64,000 nucleotides of DNA from JAYRSJ01 sp041920215 (GTDB lineage Bacteria > Pseudomonadota > Gammaproteobacteria > Burkholderiales > Burkholderiaceae_C), in assembly GCA_041920215.1 (NCBI GenBank), contig JAYRSJ010000002.1, positions 124,001-188,000 of the forward strand, read 5' to 3'. The translations under genes and the position numbers were made by a program. This document shows positions 23,573-33,129 of the stretch, piece by piece; the stretch's first letter is position 1; each line of letters begins with the position of its first letter. Below the pieces are notes generated by a model. That model saw nothing but the letters and a program-made list of their open reading frames with translations, searched no databases and was not told the origin of the DNA.

Positions 23573-24253
23573 TCAGACCAGGCCGCGCTCGCTGGCCCAG
23601 ACCGCCACCTGCACCCGCGAGCTGAGGTCCAGCTTGCGCAGGATGTGCTGCACATGGATCTTGACCGTGGTCTCGGCGATGCCCAGCTCGCGGGCGATCT
23701 CCTTGTTGCTGTCGCCGCGGGCGATCAGCTTCAGGATGTCCTGCTCGCGCGGGCTCAGGCCGGGGTCGACGGCCGGCGGTGCGGCCGGCACGCTGCCGGC
23801 GGGCGCGCTGCTGGCCCGGAAGGCCCGCACCAGCTTGTGGGTCATCTCGGCGCTGACCACCGCCTCGCCGTTCATCGCCCGCTGCAGCGCGGCCGAGAGC
23901 TCGGCACCGTCGATGGTCTTGAGCAGATAGCCCTGGGCGCCGCCGCGCAGCGCATCGGCCAGGTCCTGCTCGTCCTCGCTGACGGTCAGCATCAGCACCT
24001 GGGCCTGCGGCGCGGCCTCGCGCAGCTGGGGCAGCAGGTCGACACCGCGCACGCCGGGCATATGGTTGTCCAGCAGCACCACATCGGGCTGCAGCTCGGC
24101 GGCGCGGCGCAGGGCCTCGCCGCCGTCGGCCGCCTCGCCGATCACCTGCAGGCCGGGCTCCTGGGCCAGCAGCGCGGTCAGGCCGCGGCGGAACAGGCTG
24201 TGGTCGTCGACCACCAGGATGCGTATCGGGCTGGGGCTGAGGCGGGTGTTCAT
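23573..24253 (-). CDS. narL: Nitrate/nitrite response regulator NarL
   Basis: 226 residues. The receiver domain has Asp16/Asp17, phospho-acceptor Asp62 (VVLLDNHMPG) and Lys in YLLKTIDG. The LuxR-type helix-turn-helix at the C-terminus (LSPREQDILKLIARG..NKEIARELGIAETTVKIH, then HILRKL) is the NarL type. It pairs with NarX encoded just upstream; the start overlaps the narX stop by four bases. It would adjust respiratory genes to nitrate/nitrite, probably together with the Crp/Fnr regulators in this window. Confidence 0.9.
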   Translation of the reverse strand: MNTRLSPSPIRILVVDDHSLFRRGLTALLAQEPGLQVIGEAADGGEALRRAAELQPDVVLLDNHMPGVRGVDLLPQLREAAPQAQVLMLTVSEDEQDLADALRGGAQGYLLKTIDGAELSAALQRAMNGEAVVSAEMTHKLVRAFRASSAPAGSVPAAPPAVDPGLSPREQDILKLIARGDSNKEIARELGIAETTVKIHVQHILRKLDLSSRVQVAVWASERGLV

Positions 24254-26178
24254 GCGGCTTGGCTGGCGGTCTGGCCTTGGGGGGCGTGGGGATCTTGGGC
24301 GGCGGGCGCGGGCAGGCTCAGGCGCACCCGGGTGCCGCCCTCGGCGCGGCGCTGCAGCTCGAGCCGCGCGCCGATGCGGCCGGCACGCTCGCGCATGATG
24401 TGCAGGCCCACATGGGTGGCGTCGGCGGTCTGGTTCTGCGGGTCGAAGCCCTGGCCGTCGTCCAGCACCTCGAACTGCCAGTGCGGCGTCTGCTGCACCC
24501 GCAGCTCCACCTTCTGGGCATGGGCATGCTTGCGCACATTGGACAGCGCTTCCTGCACGATGTGCAGCACCTGGATCTGCTGGTCGGGCGGCAGCGGCAG
24601 GCCGTGGCCGCTGGTGGTGCTGAGCTGGGCCTTGATGCCGCTTTGCAGCTCGAACTTGGACAGGGTGCTGCGCAGCGCATGCTCGATGTCCTCGTGGCCC
24701 GCGCGGGTGCGGAAGTGCAGCAGCAGCTCACGCACATCGGCATAGCTCTCGCGCACGCCGGTGTCGATCTCGCCGATCACCCGCTGCACCTCGCTGCCCA
24801 GATCGCCCTTGTCGCGCTGCAGCGCGGTGCGCAGCAGCTGCACCTGGATCTTCAGAAAGGCCAGCGACTGGGCGATCGAGTCGTGCAGCTCCTGGGCCAG
24901 CAGATTGCGCTCCTCGCTGATCGCCATCTCGCGGTCGCGCGCGGCCAGGCGCAGGTTCTCGACCTGGGTGGCCACATGGCCCACCAGCGCATCCAGCAGC
25001 TGGCGCTCGCTCTCGCTGAACACGCGCTCGCCGTAGAAGAACAGCTCCACCTCGCCGACCACGCCCTGGGGCGTGCGCATCGGCGCGGCCACCACGGTCT
25101 GGTAGCCGGCGGCCTCGCAATGGCCCAGCGAGCGCTTGCCGAGCTGGCGTATCGGGATCACGCGCGCACCGGTGCTGGTCTGCAGATGCTCGCCGCAGGC
25201 GCAGTCGCCCAGATGGACGCAGCGCTCGGCCTCGCGCATGGCCTGGGGCAGGCGGCACTGGCCCAGCAGCAGCAGACGGCCGCCGTCCTCGCTGGCCAGG
25301 CGTACCGCGGCGGCGTCGGCGCCGACGATGCGCAAGAGCTTGGCCGCAAAGCTCTGCGCCAGGCTTTCCATCGACTCGCCCCCCTCGGTGGCCAGCAGCG
25401 CCACATCGTAGAGGGCGGCCAGGCGCTCGTTCTGCTGGGCCAGATTGGCCGTCTTCTGCGCCACCTTGCTCTCCAGCTCGCCATAGCTGCGCTGCAGCGC
25501 ATCGGCCATCTGGTTGAAGCCCTGGGCCAGCACCGCGAACTCCTCGACCGAGCCGCTGGCGGCGATGCGCACCGAGAACTCGCGCCCCGCCATCTGGGCC
25601 AGGCCGCTGCGCAGGCGCTGCAGCGGCTGCAGTATCCAGACATAGGTGCCCGAGACGAAGACCACCGAAGCCGCCACCACCAGCACCACCAGGCCGAAGC
25701 ACAGGCCGCCCAGCAGCGCGGTGCGGGTGGCGATGGTCTGCTCGATCGCACCGACCAGGCGGTCCACCGTATGCACAAAGGCGTCGGCCTGCAGGCGCAG
25801 CGTCAGCGGATCGTCGGACTCACGCTGCTGCAGGGCGCTGCGCAGCTTGGGCCAGGCGGCGCTGACCTCGGCCAGGCGTTGCTGGCAGTCCTCGTTGCTG
25901 GGCACGAACAGCGGCCGGGTCGGATCGCCCTGGCGCAGCGTGGCCACCATGGTGTCGAAGCGCTGCAGATCGGCGCGCAGATCGGCGCCGCTGCCATGGT
26001 CCAGGGCCATGCGGTAGCTCATCATGCGCATGCGGCCGGCCTCGTTGATCGCGCCCGCGCCGCCCTCCAGCTGCCAGGAGATCCACAGCGTGAACGCGAT
26101 GGCCGCCAGGGCCACCACCATGAAGGAGGTCTGGATCAGGGCAAGCTTGCCCGCCAGGCTGCTGAAGACTTTGCGCAT
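24250..26178 (-). CDS. narX: Nitrate/nitrite sensor histidine kinase NarX
   Basis: 642 residues. A first membrane helix (about 10-32) is followed by a periplasmic sensor that carries the nitrate-binding P-box-like INEAGRMRMMSYRMA, then a second helix (about 160-185) and HAMP. The cysteine-bearing central module contains CVHLGDCACGEH. The HisKA_3 phospho-acceptor is in LLAQELHDSIAQSLAFLKIQ, and the ATPase has EALSNVRKHAHA and DDGQGFD. Transcription is likely Fnr-activated from the perfect box at 26213-26226. With a box at -41.5, transcription would start at or next to the ATG. Confidence 0.92.
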   Translation of the reverse strand: MRKVFSSLAGKLALIQTSFMVVALAAIAFTLWISWQLEGGAGAINEAGRMRMMSYRMALDHGSGADLRADLQRFDTMVATLRQGDPTRPLFVPSNEDCQQRLAEVSAAWPKLRSALQQRESDDPLTLRLQADAFVHTVDRLVGAIEQTIATRTALLGGLCFGLVVLVVAASVVFVSGTYVWILQPLQRLRSGLAQMAGREFSVRIAASGSVEEFAVLAQGFNQMADALQRSYGELESKVAQKTANLAQQNERLAALYDVALLATEGGESMESLAQSFAAKLLRIVGADAAAVRLASEDGGRLLLLGQCRLPQAMREAERCVHLGDCACGEHLQTSTGARVIPIRQLGKRSLGHCEAAGYQTVVAAPMRTPQGVVGEVELFFYGERVFSESERQLLDALVGHVATQVENLRLAARDREMAISEERNLLAQELHDSIAQSLAFLKIQVQLLRTALQRDKGDLGSEVQRVIGEIDTGVRESYADVRELLLHFRTRAGHEDIEHALRSTLSKFELQSGIKAQLSTTSGHGLPLPPDQQIQVLHIVQEALSNVRKHAHAQKVELRVQQTPHWQFEVLDDGQGFDPQNQTADATHVGLHIMRERAGRIGARLELQRRAEGGTRVRLSLPAPAAQDPHAPQGQTASQAA

Positions 26179-26212
26179 GGCGCAGTCTAGTCGGCCGGAT
26201 GCTGACGATGAA

Positions 26213-26226
26213 TTGATGAGTATCAA
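26213..26226. promoter_or_regulatory. Perfect consensus FNR box upstream of narX
   Basis: TTGATGAGTATCAA equals TTGAT-N4-ATCAA. Its centre is 41.5 bases upstream of the narX ATG at 26178. A minus-strand TAGACT at a -10-like position ends five bases before that ATG. Confidence 0.8.
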
Positions 26227-26286
26227 TCAAGATGAGCCGGCGCCTTGGACCGCGGGGCGCCCCTCGTGCTTGACTGATGCGGTGCT

Positions 26287-27480
26287 TCAGTCCTCGCCTT
26301 CGTTCCCATCCTGGTCCGGCGGGTTGGGCGGCGGCGGCCGCTGGCCTATGGTCAGCTGGAATTCCAGCGACTGATCGCCGCGTTGCACCGTCAGCGGCGC
26401 CTGGCTCCTGGGCTGCAGGGCGGCCACCGCCGCCAGCAGCTGGGCCGGCGTGTTGACCTGGGTCTGGGCCACCCGGGTGACCACATCGCCGGGCTTGATG
26501 CCGGCCTTGGCGGCCGGGGCGTTGAGCACCACCGCGCTGATCAGCACGCCCTGCTCGGTCTTGAGCTTGAAGGCCTCGATGAACTCGGGCGTCAGCTCGC
26601 GGGTCTGCACGCCGATCCAGCCGCGCGCGACCACGCCGTTCTCGACCAGGGCCTGCATTACCTGGCGCGCGGTGCTGATGGGAATCGCAAAGCCTATGCC
26701 CATGCTGCCGCCGCTGCGCGAGTAGATGGCGGTGTTGATACCGACCAGGCGGCCCTGCGCGTCGACCAGGGCGCCGCCCGAGTTGCCGGGGTTGATCGCG
26801 GCGTCGGTCTGGATGAAGTTCTCGAAGGTGTTGATGCCCAGCTGGTTTCGGCCCAGCGCGCTGACGATGCCCGAGGTGACGGTCTGGCCGACATTGAAGG
26901 GGTTGCCTATGGCCAGCACCGCGTCGCCGACCTGCAGGCTGTCGGCATCGCCCAGCGCGATCACCGGCAGGCGCTCCAGCTCGACCTTGAGCACGGCCAG
27001 ATCGGTCTCGGGGTCGGCCCCCACCAGGGTGGCGCGGGCCTGGCGCCCATCGGCCAGCTGCACCTCGATCTCGGAGGCGCCGGCCACCACATGGCTGTTG
27101 GTCAGCAGATAGCCCTGCTCGGAGACGATCACGCCCGAGCCCAGGCCCATCTGCGGCCGCGCCTGGCCATTGCCGCGCTGGCCGAAGTGGAAGCGGAACC
27201 AGGGGTCCTGCTCGTTGCGGCGCGGCGCCTTGCTGGCGGTGATCGCGACCACGGTGGGCGCGGCGCGCCGGGCAGCTAGGCGGAAACTGCCGTGGCCGGC
27301 GGCCTCGCTGCCAGCATCGGCGGCGGGACGAGGAGCGCTGGCCGGCAGGGCGGCGGGGGCGCTGCCCAGCTGCAGCCGGGGCGGCTGGGCCAGCCATTGC
27401 GGCTTCAGCGTGTTCAGCACGAACAGCACGGCCACCGCCACCGTCACCGCCTGGGCGAAAATCAACCAAACTCTGCGCAC
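26287..27480 (-). CDS. DegS/DegQ-like membrane-anchored serine protease (S1C, one PDZ)
   Basis: 397 residues: one N-terminal membrane anchor (WLIFAQAVTVAVAVLFVL), a trypsin-like domain with catalytic His130 (NSHVV), Asp160 (ETDLAVLKV) and Ser234 (NPGNSGGAL), then one PDZ domain (about 280-370). One anchor plus one PDZ resembles DegS rather than DegP. The C-terminus is Pro/acidic rich. GTG at 27480 is chosen as start because AAGGAG precedes it by six bases and the protein then starts MRRVWLIF; an upstream GTG at 27507 would overlap the divergent gene. Likely role: periplasmic quality control or envelope-stress signalling. Confidence 0.88.
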   Translation of the reverse strand: MRRVWLIFAQAVTVAVAVLFVLNTLKPQWLAQPPRLQLGSAPAALPASAPRPAADAGSEAAGHGSFRLAARRAAPTVVAITASKAPRRNEQDPWFRFHFGQRGNGQARPQMGLGSGVIVSEQGYLLTNSHVVAGASEIEVQLADGRQARATLVGADPETDLAVLKVELERLPVIALGDADSLQVGDAVLAIGNPFNVGQTVTSGIVSALGRNQLGINTFENFIQTDAAINPGNSGGALVDAQGRLVGINTAIYSRSGGSMGIGFAIPISTARQVMQALVENGVVARGWIGVQTRELTPEFIEAFKLKTEQGVLISAVVLNAPAAKAGIKPGDVVTRVAQTQVNTPAQLLAAVAALQPRSQAPLTVQRGDQSLEFQLTIGQRPPPPNPPDQDGNEGED

Positions 27481-27495
27481 CCAGCTCTCCTTGCC

Positions 27496-28260
27496 ATGGC
27501 CCAACACTCTCTAATACATCGTGACGCCCTAGCCAATCAGCTCGACACATTGCTGGAGCTGGGGCGTTTCAAGGATTATGGGCCGAACGGTCTGCAGGTC
27601 GAGGGACGCGAGCAGATCGGCCTGCTGGTCTGCGGGGTCACCGCCAGCCTGGCCCTGATCGAGGCCGCGATCGCCGCCGATGCGGATGCCATCCTGGTCC
27701 ACCACGGCCTGTTCTGGCGCGGCCAGGACGGCCGGGTATGCGGCTGGATGAAGAAGCGCCTGCAGAAGCTCTTGCAGCACGACATCAATCTCTACGCCTA
27801 CCACCTTCCGCTGGACGCCCATGCCGAGCTGGGCAATAACGCGCAGCTGGGGCGGCGTCTGGGCTGGGAAGCCGACCAGCGCTTTGGCGACCAGGCGCTG
27901 GGCTTTGCCGCTGCGCTGCCGGGCTCGCCCAGCCTGGCGCAGCTGACCGAGCAGCTGCGCCAGGCATTGGGGCGCGAGGTGCTGAGCGTGCCGGGCGACG
28001 GCCGGCCGCTGCGCCGGGTGGCCTGGTGCACCGGCGGTGCCCAGGGCTTCTTCGAGGCGGCGGTGGCCGCCGGTGCCGATGTCTTCGTGACCGGCGAGAT
28101 CTCCGAGCCGCAAGCCCATCTGGCTGCCGAAACCGGCGTGGCCTTCGTGGCCGCCGGCCACCATGCCAGCGAACGCTATGGGGTGCAGGCCCTGGGCGCC
28201 CATCTGGCGGCCGAGTTCGGCCTGCGCCAGCAATTCATCGAGATTGCGAATCCGGCATGA
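27496..28260 (+). CDS. Nif3/YbgI-like dinuclear metal-centre protein
   Basis: 254 residues of the Nif3-like family. Metal-binding residues are visible in AILVHHGLFW (two His), LYAYHLPLDAH and the C-terminal TGEISEPQAHL and FVAAGHHASERYG. Some family members act as GTP cyclohydrolase-like or related hydrolases, but the substrate is not known. It is divergent from the protease gene (15 bases between starts). Its stop overlaps the pdxA start by four bases (ATGA), so the two are co-expressed. Confidence 0.9.
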   Translation: MAQHSLIHRDALANQLDTLLELGRFKDYGPNGLQVEGREQIGLLVCGVTASLALIEAAIAADADAILVHHGLFWRGQDGRVCGWMKKRLQKLLQHDINLYAYHLPLDAHAELGNNAQLGRRLGWEADQRFGDQALGFAAALPGSPSLAQLTEQLRQALGREVLSVPGDGRPLRRVAWCTGGAQGFFEAAVAAGADVFVTGEISEPQAHLAAETGVAFVAAGHHASERYGVQALGAHLAAEFGLRQQFIEIANPA

Positions 28261-29273
28261 AACAGCTGGACAAGACCTTGCTGATCACGATGGGCGATGC
28301 CTGCGGCATAGGCCCGGAGATCGCCGTGGCGGGCTGGCGCGCCGAGATGGAGCAGCCGCCCGAGCGTTCGCTATGCCTGGTCGGCGATGTGGGCGTGCTG
28401 CGCCGCGCGCTGGCCTGGCAGGGCCTGAGCCTGCCGGTGGCGAGGCTGGCCAGCCTCGACGAACTGGGTGAGCTGCCGCCGCATTGCCTGCCGGTCTGGC
28501 AGCCGCCGGGCCTGCCGGAGGATCTGCTGGCCTGCCCGGTCGGGCGCGTCGATGCGCGTGCCGGCCGCGCGGCTGCGCTGTGCATAGAGGCGGCGGTGGC
28601 GGCGCTACGGGCCGGCCAGGCGGCCGGCCTGGTGACGGCGCCCATCCACAAGGAGGCGCTGCACGCGGCGGGCGTGCCCTATCCCGGCCATACCGAGATG
28701 CTGCAGGCCCTGGCCGCGGTCGACGGCGTGGCGCCGCCGGTGCGCATGATGCTGGCCAATGAGGAGCTGCGCACCGTGCTGGTCACCATCCATGTCTCGC
28801 TGCGCCGCGCGATCGAGCTGATCACGACCGAGAACGTGCTGCAGACCCTGCGCATCAGCGCGCAGGCGCTGCGCCGCATGGGACTGGCGGCGCCGCGCAT
28901 CGCGGTGGCCGGCCTGAATCCGCATGCGGGCGAGGGCGGGCTGTTCGGCCGTGAAGAGATCGACATCATCGCGCCGGCCATCGCGCAGGCGCGCGCCGAG
29001 GGCCTGGATGCCAGCGGCCCCTATCCGCCCGACACCATCTTCATGCGTGCGCGCAAGGGGGCGTTCGACCTCGTCGTCGCGATGACGCACGATCACGGTC
29101 TGATTCCGGTCAAGTACCTGGGGGTGGAGCAGGGCGTCAATATGACGCTGGGCCTGCCCTTTGTGCGCACCAGCCCCGACCATGGCACGGCCTTCGACAT
29201 CGCCGGCAGCGGCCGTGCCGATGCGTCCAGCCTGCGCGCCGCCATCAGGACGGCGTGGCGCTCGCTTTCTTAG
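28257..29273 (+). CDS. pdxA: 4-hydroxythreonine-4-phosphate dehydrogenase PdxA
   Basis: 338 residues. NAD-dependent oxidation of 4-phosphohydroxy-L-threonine in pyridoxal phosphate synthesis. Family motifs: MGDACGIGPEI at the N-terminus, LVTAPIHKEA, YPGHTEML, GLNPHAGEGG and the C-terminal FVRTSPDHGTAFDIAG. Metal-binding His residues are in GHTE, NPHAGE and SPDHG. Length is normal. The gene is translationally coupled to the Nif3-like gene and overlaps the convergent DUF1631 gene by 29 bases. Confidence 0.94.
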   Translation: MKQLDKTLLITMGDACGIGPEIAVAGWRAEMEQPPERSLCLVGDVGVLRRALAWQGLSLPVARLASLDELGELPPHCLPVWQPPGLPEDLLACPVGRVDARAGRAAALCIEAAVAALRAGQAAGLVTAPIHKEALHAAGVPYPGHTEMLQALAAVDGVAPPVRMMLANEELRTVLVTIHVSLRRAIELITTENVLQTLRISAQALRRMGLAAPRIAVAGLNPHAGEGGLFGREEIDIIAPAIAQARAEGLDASGPYPPDTIFMRARKGAFDLVVAMTHDHGLIPVKYLGVEQGVNMTLGLPFVRTSPDHGTAFDIAGSGRADASSLRAAIRTAWRSLS

Positions 29274-31692
29274 TCAGCTCGGCCAGCTGCTTGCGGGCCC
29301 GCGCGGTGGCGCGCTCCAGCAGATAGGCGTTCTCGAAGGCCTTGAGGCGGCCCGATTCGCACATGCGGCGCAGCATGCGGGCGGTCATCGTGACCGTCTC
29401 CTGATGCTTCTGCCCGTAGGTGAAGATGAAGAAGCTGCGGCCGGCGCTGATATGGGCCAGGCGCACCTTGCGCCATTCGCCGCCCTGGTTCATCTGGTAG
29501 GCGAAGCCCAGCTGCAGATGGTCGATCAGCAGCTCGCCCTGGGCGGGTTCGGGTGCGGCCTCGGCGGCAGGCAGGCCGTCGATGCTGATGTCCACCGCCT
29601 GCAGCGGCGCCTCGGCGCTGAGATCGATGTCGACCTGGCCGTTCCAGTCGACCGCGCTCTCGTCCATCAGGCCCAGCTTCTTGGCCTCGTCGGCCGAGAG
29701 GCGCTGACCGATGTCCAGATCGCCGGGCACGCTGACCGGCATGCCGGCCGGCAGGTCCTTCTCGGTGGGCGGGGCGCTGCCGAAGACGCCGTCCAGCTGC
29801 TTCATCAGCAGGTTGTGGTCCAGCGGGCTCAGGCCCTGGCCCTTCAATGATTCGGCATGGGCCGGCAGCAGGGCGCCGAAGAAGGTCTTGCGGGCCGACT
29901 CGGGCCAGCCGATCAGATCCAGACCCTCGTTGAGGGTGCGCATCAGGCTGGGCAGCTGCGACAAAAAGGCCTGGCGCTGCGCGGTGCCGCCCTTGGGCTG
30001 CACGCTCATCGCCAGATCGCGACCCATGGCGCGCAGGCGCAGCTCGCGCTCGGGATTGCCGGCCGGGTCGCGCGAGGCCAGCACGATGGCCTGGCTCCAG
30101 ACCTGGGCCAGGAACTCGCGCAGGAAATCGGGCACCGGCACGCCGGCCAGTTGCTGCTGCAGCTGCTGCATATAGCGCTGCTGCAGGCGCAGATCGGTTT
30201 CCTTGCGCTCGACCAGGGCCGCGGCATCGCCCTGGGCCTTCAGCGCCTGGGCGTTCTGCTCGTTGATGAAGTGCTCGAGGGCGTCCAGCTTGCTCTCGTA
30301 CACATCCATGCGATCGAAATCGCCGTTGGCAACTTCCTGCACCAGCTCGCGCACATGGCCCAGGAACTGGCGGCCGGGGTCTTCCGAGAAGTCGTCGAAG
30401 GCGCAGGCCAGCGAGGCGATGCGGTTGATGAAGCGGCGCACCGGATGGCGGCGCGAGGAGAAGAAGCTGCGATCACCCAGCGCCGCGCGCAGCACCGGCA
30501 GCTGCAGCCGCGCCAGCAGGCGCGCCATCTGTGGCGGCACCTTGGGATCGGAGAGGATCTGGTCGAACAGGCTGCCGACCACATCGATGACCATATGGTC
30601 CAGCGAGCCGGTGGCGGCCTGGCGCAGTTCCTCGCGGTGCTGGTGGATCAGATTGGGCGGCAGCGTATAGCTGCCCGCCGGGCCGCCTGCCCAGTCCTCG
30701 CCCATGCCGGTGCTGGCGAAGCCGACGCCGGGCTGGGTGGCATCGCTGCCGAAGATGCTGGCGGCCGCGGCACCGGCCGGCACCTGGGCCAGCCGCCGCA
30801 GCAGATCCATCATCTGCACATCGACCATGCCCATGCTGCCGGGCGGCAACCTAGCGCCAGTCTGGGGGCCGGACGCGCCGGGGCGGCCCCAGCCTCCGCC
30901 GCCGACAGCCCCGCCACCGGGCGGACGGCCATAGCCGGTGGCCGGCCCGAGTTCGCCTGCCCGGCTCATGCCGGCCTGCAGCGCGGCCTGGGCGCTTGGC
31001 AGGCCGCCATGGACCGACTGGCTGCTGTGCGCCGAATGCATGCTGTGGCCGGACGATTCGCTGCCACGCACCCGCAGATCCTGCGGGCGCAGGCCGCGGC
31101 TGCGGAACAGCTCGATGATGTCGGCATAGCAGGCGCGCATCTCCTGGGCCAGCGCCCGGGTCATCTCGTCGGTCAGGATCTGGCGGGCCTGGGCATCCTC
31201 GGTGACCGCATGGATGGCTTCCAGCAGCGCCTGCGCCACCAGCTCGGGCCGCAGCGGATTGCGCTCGCTGCCGAGATCGCCCAGATAGGACTGCACCTCG
31301 CGCAGCTCCCACTCGCTCTGATGGCCGATGGCCAGACCGATGCGGTCGGCCGCGACGATGGCATTGACCTGATCGTCGTCCATCAGCGACAGCTCGGTCC
31401 AGGCGGTCTTGCTGGCCGCCGGGGCGCTGCTCAAGCCCTCGTTCCTGGGCTTGAGATCCTGGGCGACCAGGGTGCGCAGGCTTTGATGGAAGCGCTGACC
31501 GAACAGGGCCTGCTGCTTGCGGAACAGAAACTGGGTGGACAGCAGCGCGTCGCGTCGCTTGATCTGGCCCGCCGACAGGGCGGCCATCCCCATGCCCTCG
31601 GCGCCACGCTCGGCCGCCTGCTCGGCCGCCATGCGTATGCGTTGCAGCGCAGCTTCCAGATGGGGGTTGAGGCGGACGTCGGACGGGTTCAT
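29245..31692 (-). CDS. DUF1631 family protein, large cytoplasmic, unknown function
   Basis: 815 residues. Segments typical of DUF1631 are FFSSRRHPVRRFINRIASLA, the LYEL-like DQILSDPKVPPQMARLLARL and a C-terminal PilZ-like stretch (KVRLAHISAGRSFFIFTYGQ). No membrane segment. A Gly/Pro-rich, low-complexity linker occupies about residues 225-300. Family function is not established. The start at 31692 is used; an extension to 31773 lacks support. Its 3' end overlaps pdxA by 29 bases tail to tail. Confidence 0.85.
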   Translation of the reverse strand: MNPSDVRLNPHLEAALQRIRMAAEQAAERGAEGMGMAALSAGQIKRRDALLSTQFLFRKQQALFGQRFHQSLRTLVAQDLKPRNEGLSSAPAASKTAWTELSLMDDDQVNAIVAADRIGLAIGHQSEWELREVQSYLGDLGSERNPLRPELVAQALLEAIHAVTEDAQARQILTDEMTRALAQEMRACYADIIELFRSRGLRPQDLRVRGSESSGHSMHSAHSSQSVHGGLPSAQAALQAGMSRAGELGPATGYGRPPGGGAVGGGGWGRPGASGPQTGARLPPGSMGMVDVQMMDLLRRLAQVPAGAAAASIFGSDATQPGVGFASTGMGEDWAGGPAGSYTLPPNLIHQHREELRQAATGSLDHMVIDVVGSLFDQILSDPKVPPQMARLLARLQLPVLRAALGDRSFFSSRRHPVRRFINRIASLACAFDDFSEDPGRQFLGHVRELVQEVANGDFDRMDVYESKLDALEHFINEQNAQALKAQGDAAALVERKETDLRLQQRYMQQLQQQLAGVPVPDFLREFLAQVWSQAIVLASRDPAGNPERELRLRAMGRDLAMSVQPKGGTAQRQAFLSQLPSLMRTLNEGLDLIGWPESARKTFFGALLPAHAESLKGQGLSPLDHNLLMKQLDGVFGSAPPTEKDLPAGMPVSVPGDLDIGQRLSADEAKKLGLMDESAVDWNGQVDIDLSAEAPLQAVDISIDGLPAAEAAPEPAQGELLIDHLQLGFAYQMNQGGEWRKVRLAHISAGRSFFIFTYGQKHQETVTMTARMLRRMCESGRLKAFENAYLLERATARARKQLAELTKKASATPS

Positions 31693-31879
31693 CGTGAGTC
31701 GATGCGAATCTTGTTGGCTTCTGGCCACAAAGCGCTTGATCGCTGAAGTATCGCGCCAAAGCCAGGTGGCCAAGCCGCAGCGGGCGCAAGCCCGCCGCTG
31801 TGGCTGCGTAATAAATGACGGCGCGGCAGGCGTTACCGCCGCTTACAGGCAACGGACCGTGATCGCGCTGGCCAGCGCC

Positions 31880-32329
31880 TCAGGGCTGGCGCGCCCGCAG
31901 CGCGTCGCGGATCTCGCGCAGCAGCACCACATCCTCGGGCGTGGGCGGCGGCGCGGCCGGCGCCGGAGCGGGCGCGCTGTCGCGCTTGAGGCGGTTGATC
32001 TGCTTGACCATCACAAAGATGATGAAGGCCAGGATGACGAAGTTCAGCAGCACGGTCAGGAAACTGCCATAGGCGAACAGCGGCACGCCGGCCTTGCTGA
32101 GCGCCTCGAAGGTCATGGGACCGGCATAGCCGGCCGGTGGATCGGCCAGCATGATGAAGTAGTTGCTGAAGTCCAGGCCGCCGACCACGCGGCCGACCAC
32201 GGGCATGATCAGGTGGTTGACCACCGAGTCGACGATCTTGCCGAAGGCGGCGCCGATGATCACACCGACTGCCAGATCCACGACATTGCCCTTGACCGCA
32301 AATTCCTTGAATTCCGACAGAACACTCAT
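31880..32329 (-). CDS. mscL: Large-conductance mechanosensitive channel MscL
   Basis: 149 residues. The amphipathic N-terminus SVLSEFKEFAVKGNVVDLAV and pore helix VGVIIGAAFGKIVDSVV are classic MscL. The second helix is FLTVLLNFVILAFIIFVMV, and a charged C-terminal helix (VVLLREIRDAL) follows an Ala/Pro-rich linker. It protects against osmotic downshock. Start at 32329 with GGGAGC upstream. Divergent from the petABC operon with a 191-base shared promoter region. Confidence 0.95.
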   Translation of the reverse strand: MSVLSEFKEFAVKGNVVDLAVGVIIGAAFGKIVDSVVNHLIMPVVGRVVGGLDFSNYFIMLADPPAGYAGPMTFEALSKAGVPLFAYGSFLTVLLNFVILAFIIFVMVKQINRLKRDSAPAPAPAAPPPTPEDVVLLREIRDALRARQP

Positions 32330-32520
32330 GCACAGCTCCCAGATGACGAGGCCCCGATTGTGCACGGGCGCCGCCGGGATTTTGGGGCTGCGGCATGATG
32401 CGGATACAACGCTTGGCGCGCTGCGACAGCGCCTCGGAGCGTCCTGCCGGCTCAGGGGCCGGGCAGCGTCCGCTAGAATCCGCGGTTGCCCCCGATCAGA
32501 TGTCTCGTTTGAGGATACTC

Positions 32521-33117
32521 ATGAGTGACCAGCAAGTGGACCACGGCAAGCGCACCTGGCTCATCGCCACCGGTTGCGCAGGTGCCGTTGGCGGCGTAGC
32601 CACCGCCGTGCCCTTTGTCAGCACCTTCACCCCGTCAGAGCGTGCCAAGGCCGCCGGCGCCGCGGTGGAAGTCGACATCAGCGCCCTGAAGCCCGGTGAG
32701 AAGCTCACCGTGGAATGGCGCGGTAAGCCGGTGTGGATCATCCGCCGCACGCCGGAACAGCTGGAGTCGCTGAAGGCGACCGAAGGCCAGCTGGCCGATC
32801 CGCTGTCGGACCGCAAGGCCTATCCGACGCCCGAGTACGCCAAGAATCAGCACCGCTCGATCAAGCCCGAGGTCTTTGTCGGCGTGGGCATCTGCTCGCA
32901 CCTGGGCTGTTCGCCCAGCGATAAGTTCCAGACCGGCGCCCAGCCCTCGCTGCCGGATGACTGGCATGGCGGCTTCCTCTGCCCTTGCCACGGTTCGACC
33001 TTCGATATGGCCGGCCGCGTGTTCAAGAACAAGCCCGCACCCGACAATCTCGAGGTGCCCCCGCATATGTACCTGTCGGACAGCAAGCTGCTGATCGGCG
33101 AGGACAAGAAGGCTTAA
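32521..33117 (+). CDS. petA: Ubiquinol-cytochrome c reductase iron-sulfur (Rieske) subunit PetA
   Basis: 198 residues. Tat-type N-terminus with a single membrane anchor (about 12-34). The 2Fe-2S ligands lie in CSHLGC (Cys125, His127, Cys130) and CPCHGS (Cys154, His157; Cys130/Cys156 form the bridge). It transfers electrons from ubiquinol to cytochrome c1. First gene of petABC, with GAGGA before the ATG at 32521 and a 12-base gap to petB. Confidence 0.96.
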   Translation: MSDQQVDHGKRTWLIATGCAGAVGGVATAVPFVSTFTPSERAKAAGAAVEVDISALKPGEKLTVEWRGKPVWIIRRTPEQLESLKATEGQLADPLSDRKAYPTPEYAKNQHRSIKPEVFVGVGICSHLGCSPSDKFQTGAQPSLPDDWHGGFLCPCHGSTFDMAGRVFKNKPAPDNLEVPPHMYLSDSKLLIGEDKKA

Positions 33118-33129
33118 AGGCGTCACGAC

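Noticed and set aside
24259..26190. A 643-codon open frame opposite narX
   Set aside because: Same shadow effect; narX has complete domain structure on the other strand.
31693..31773. DUF1631 protein start at 31773
   Set aside because: The extra 27 residues have no ribosome site and do not look like the family N-terminus.
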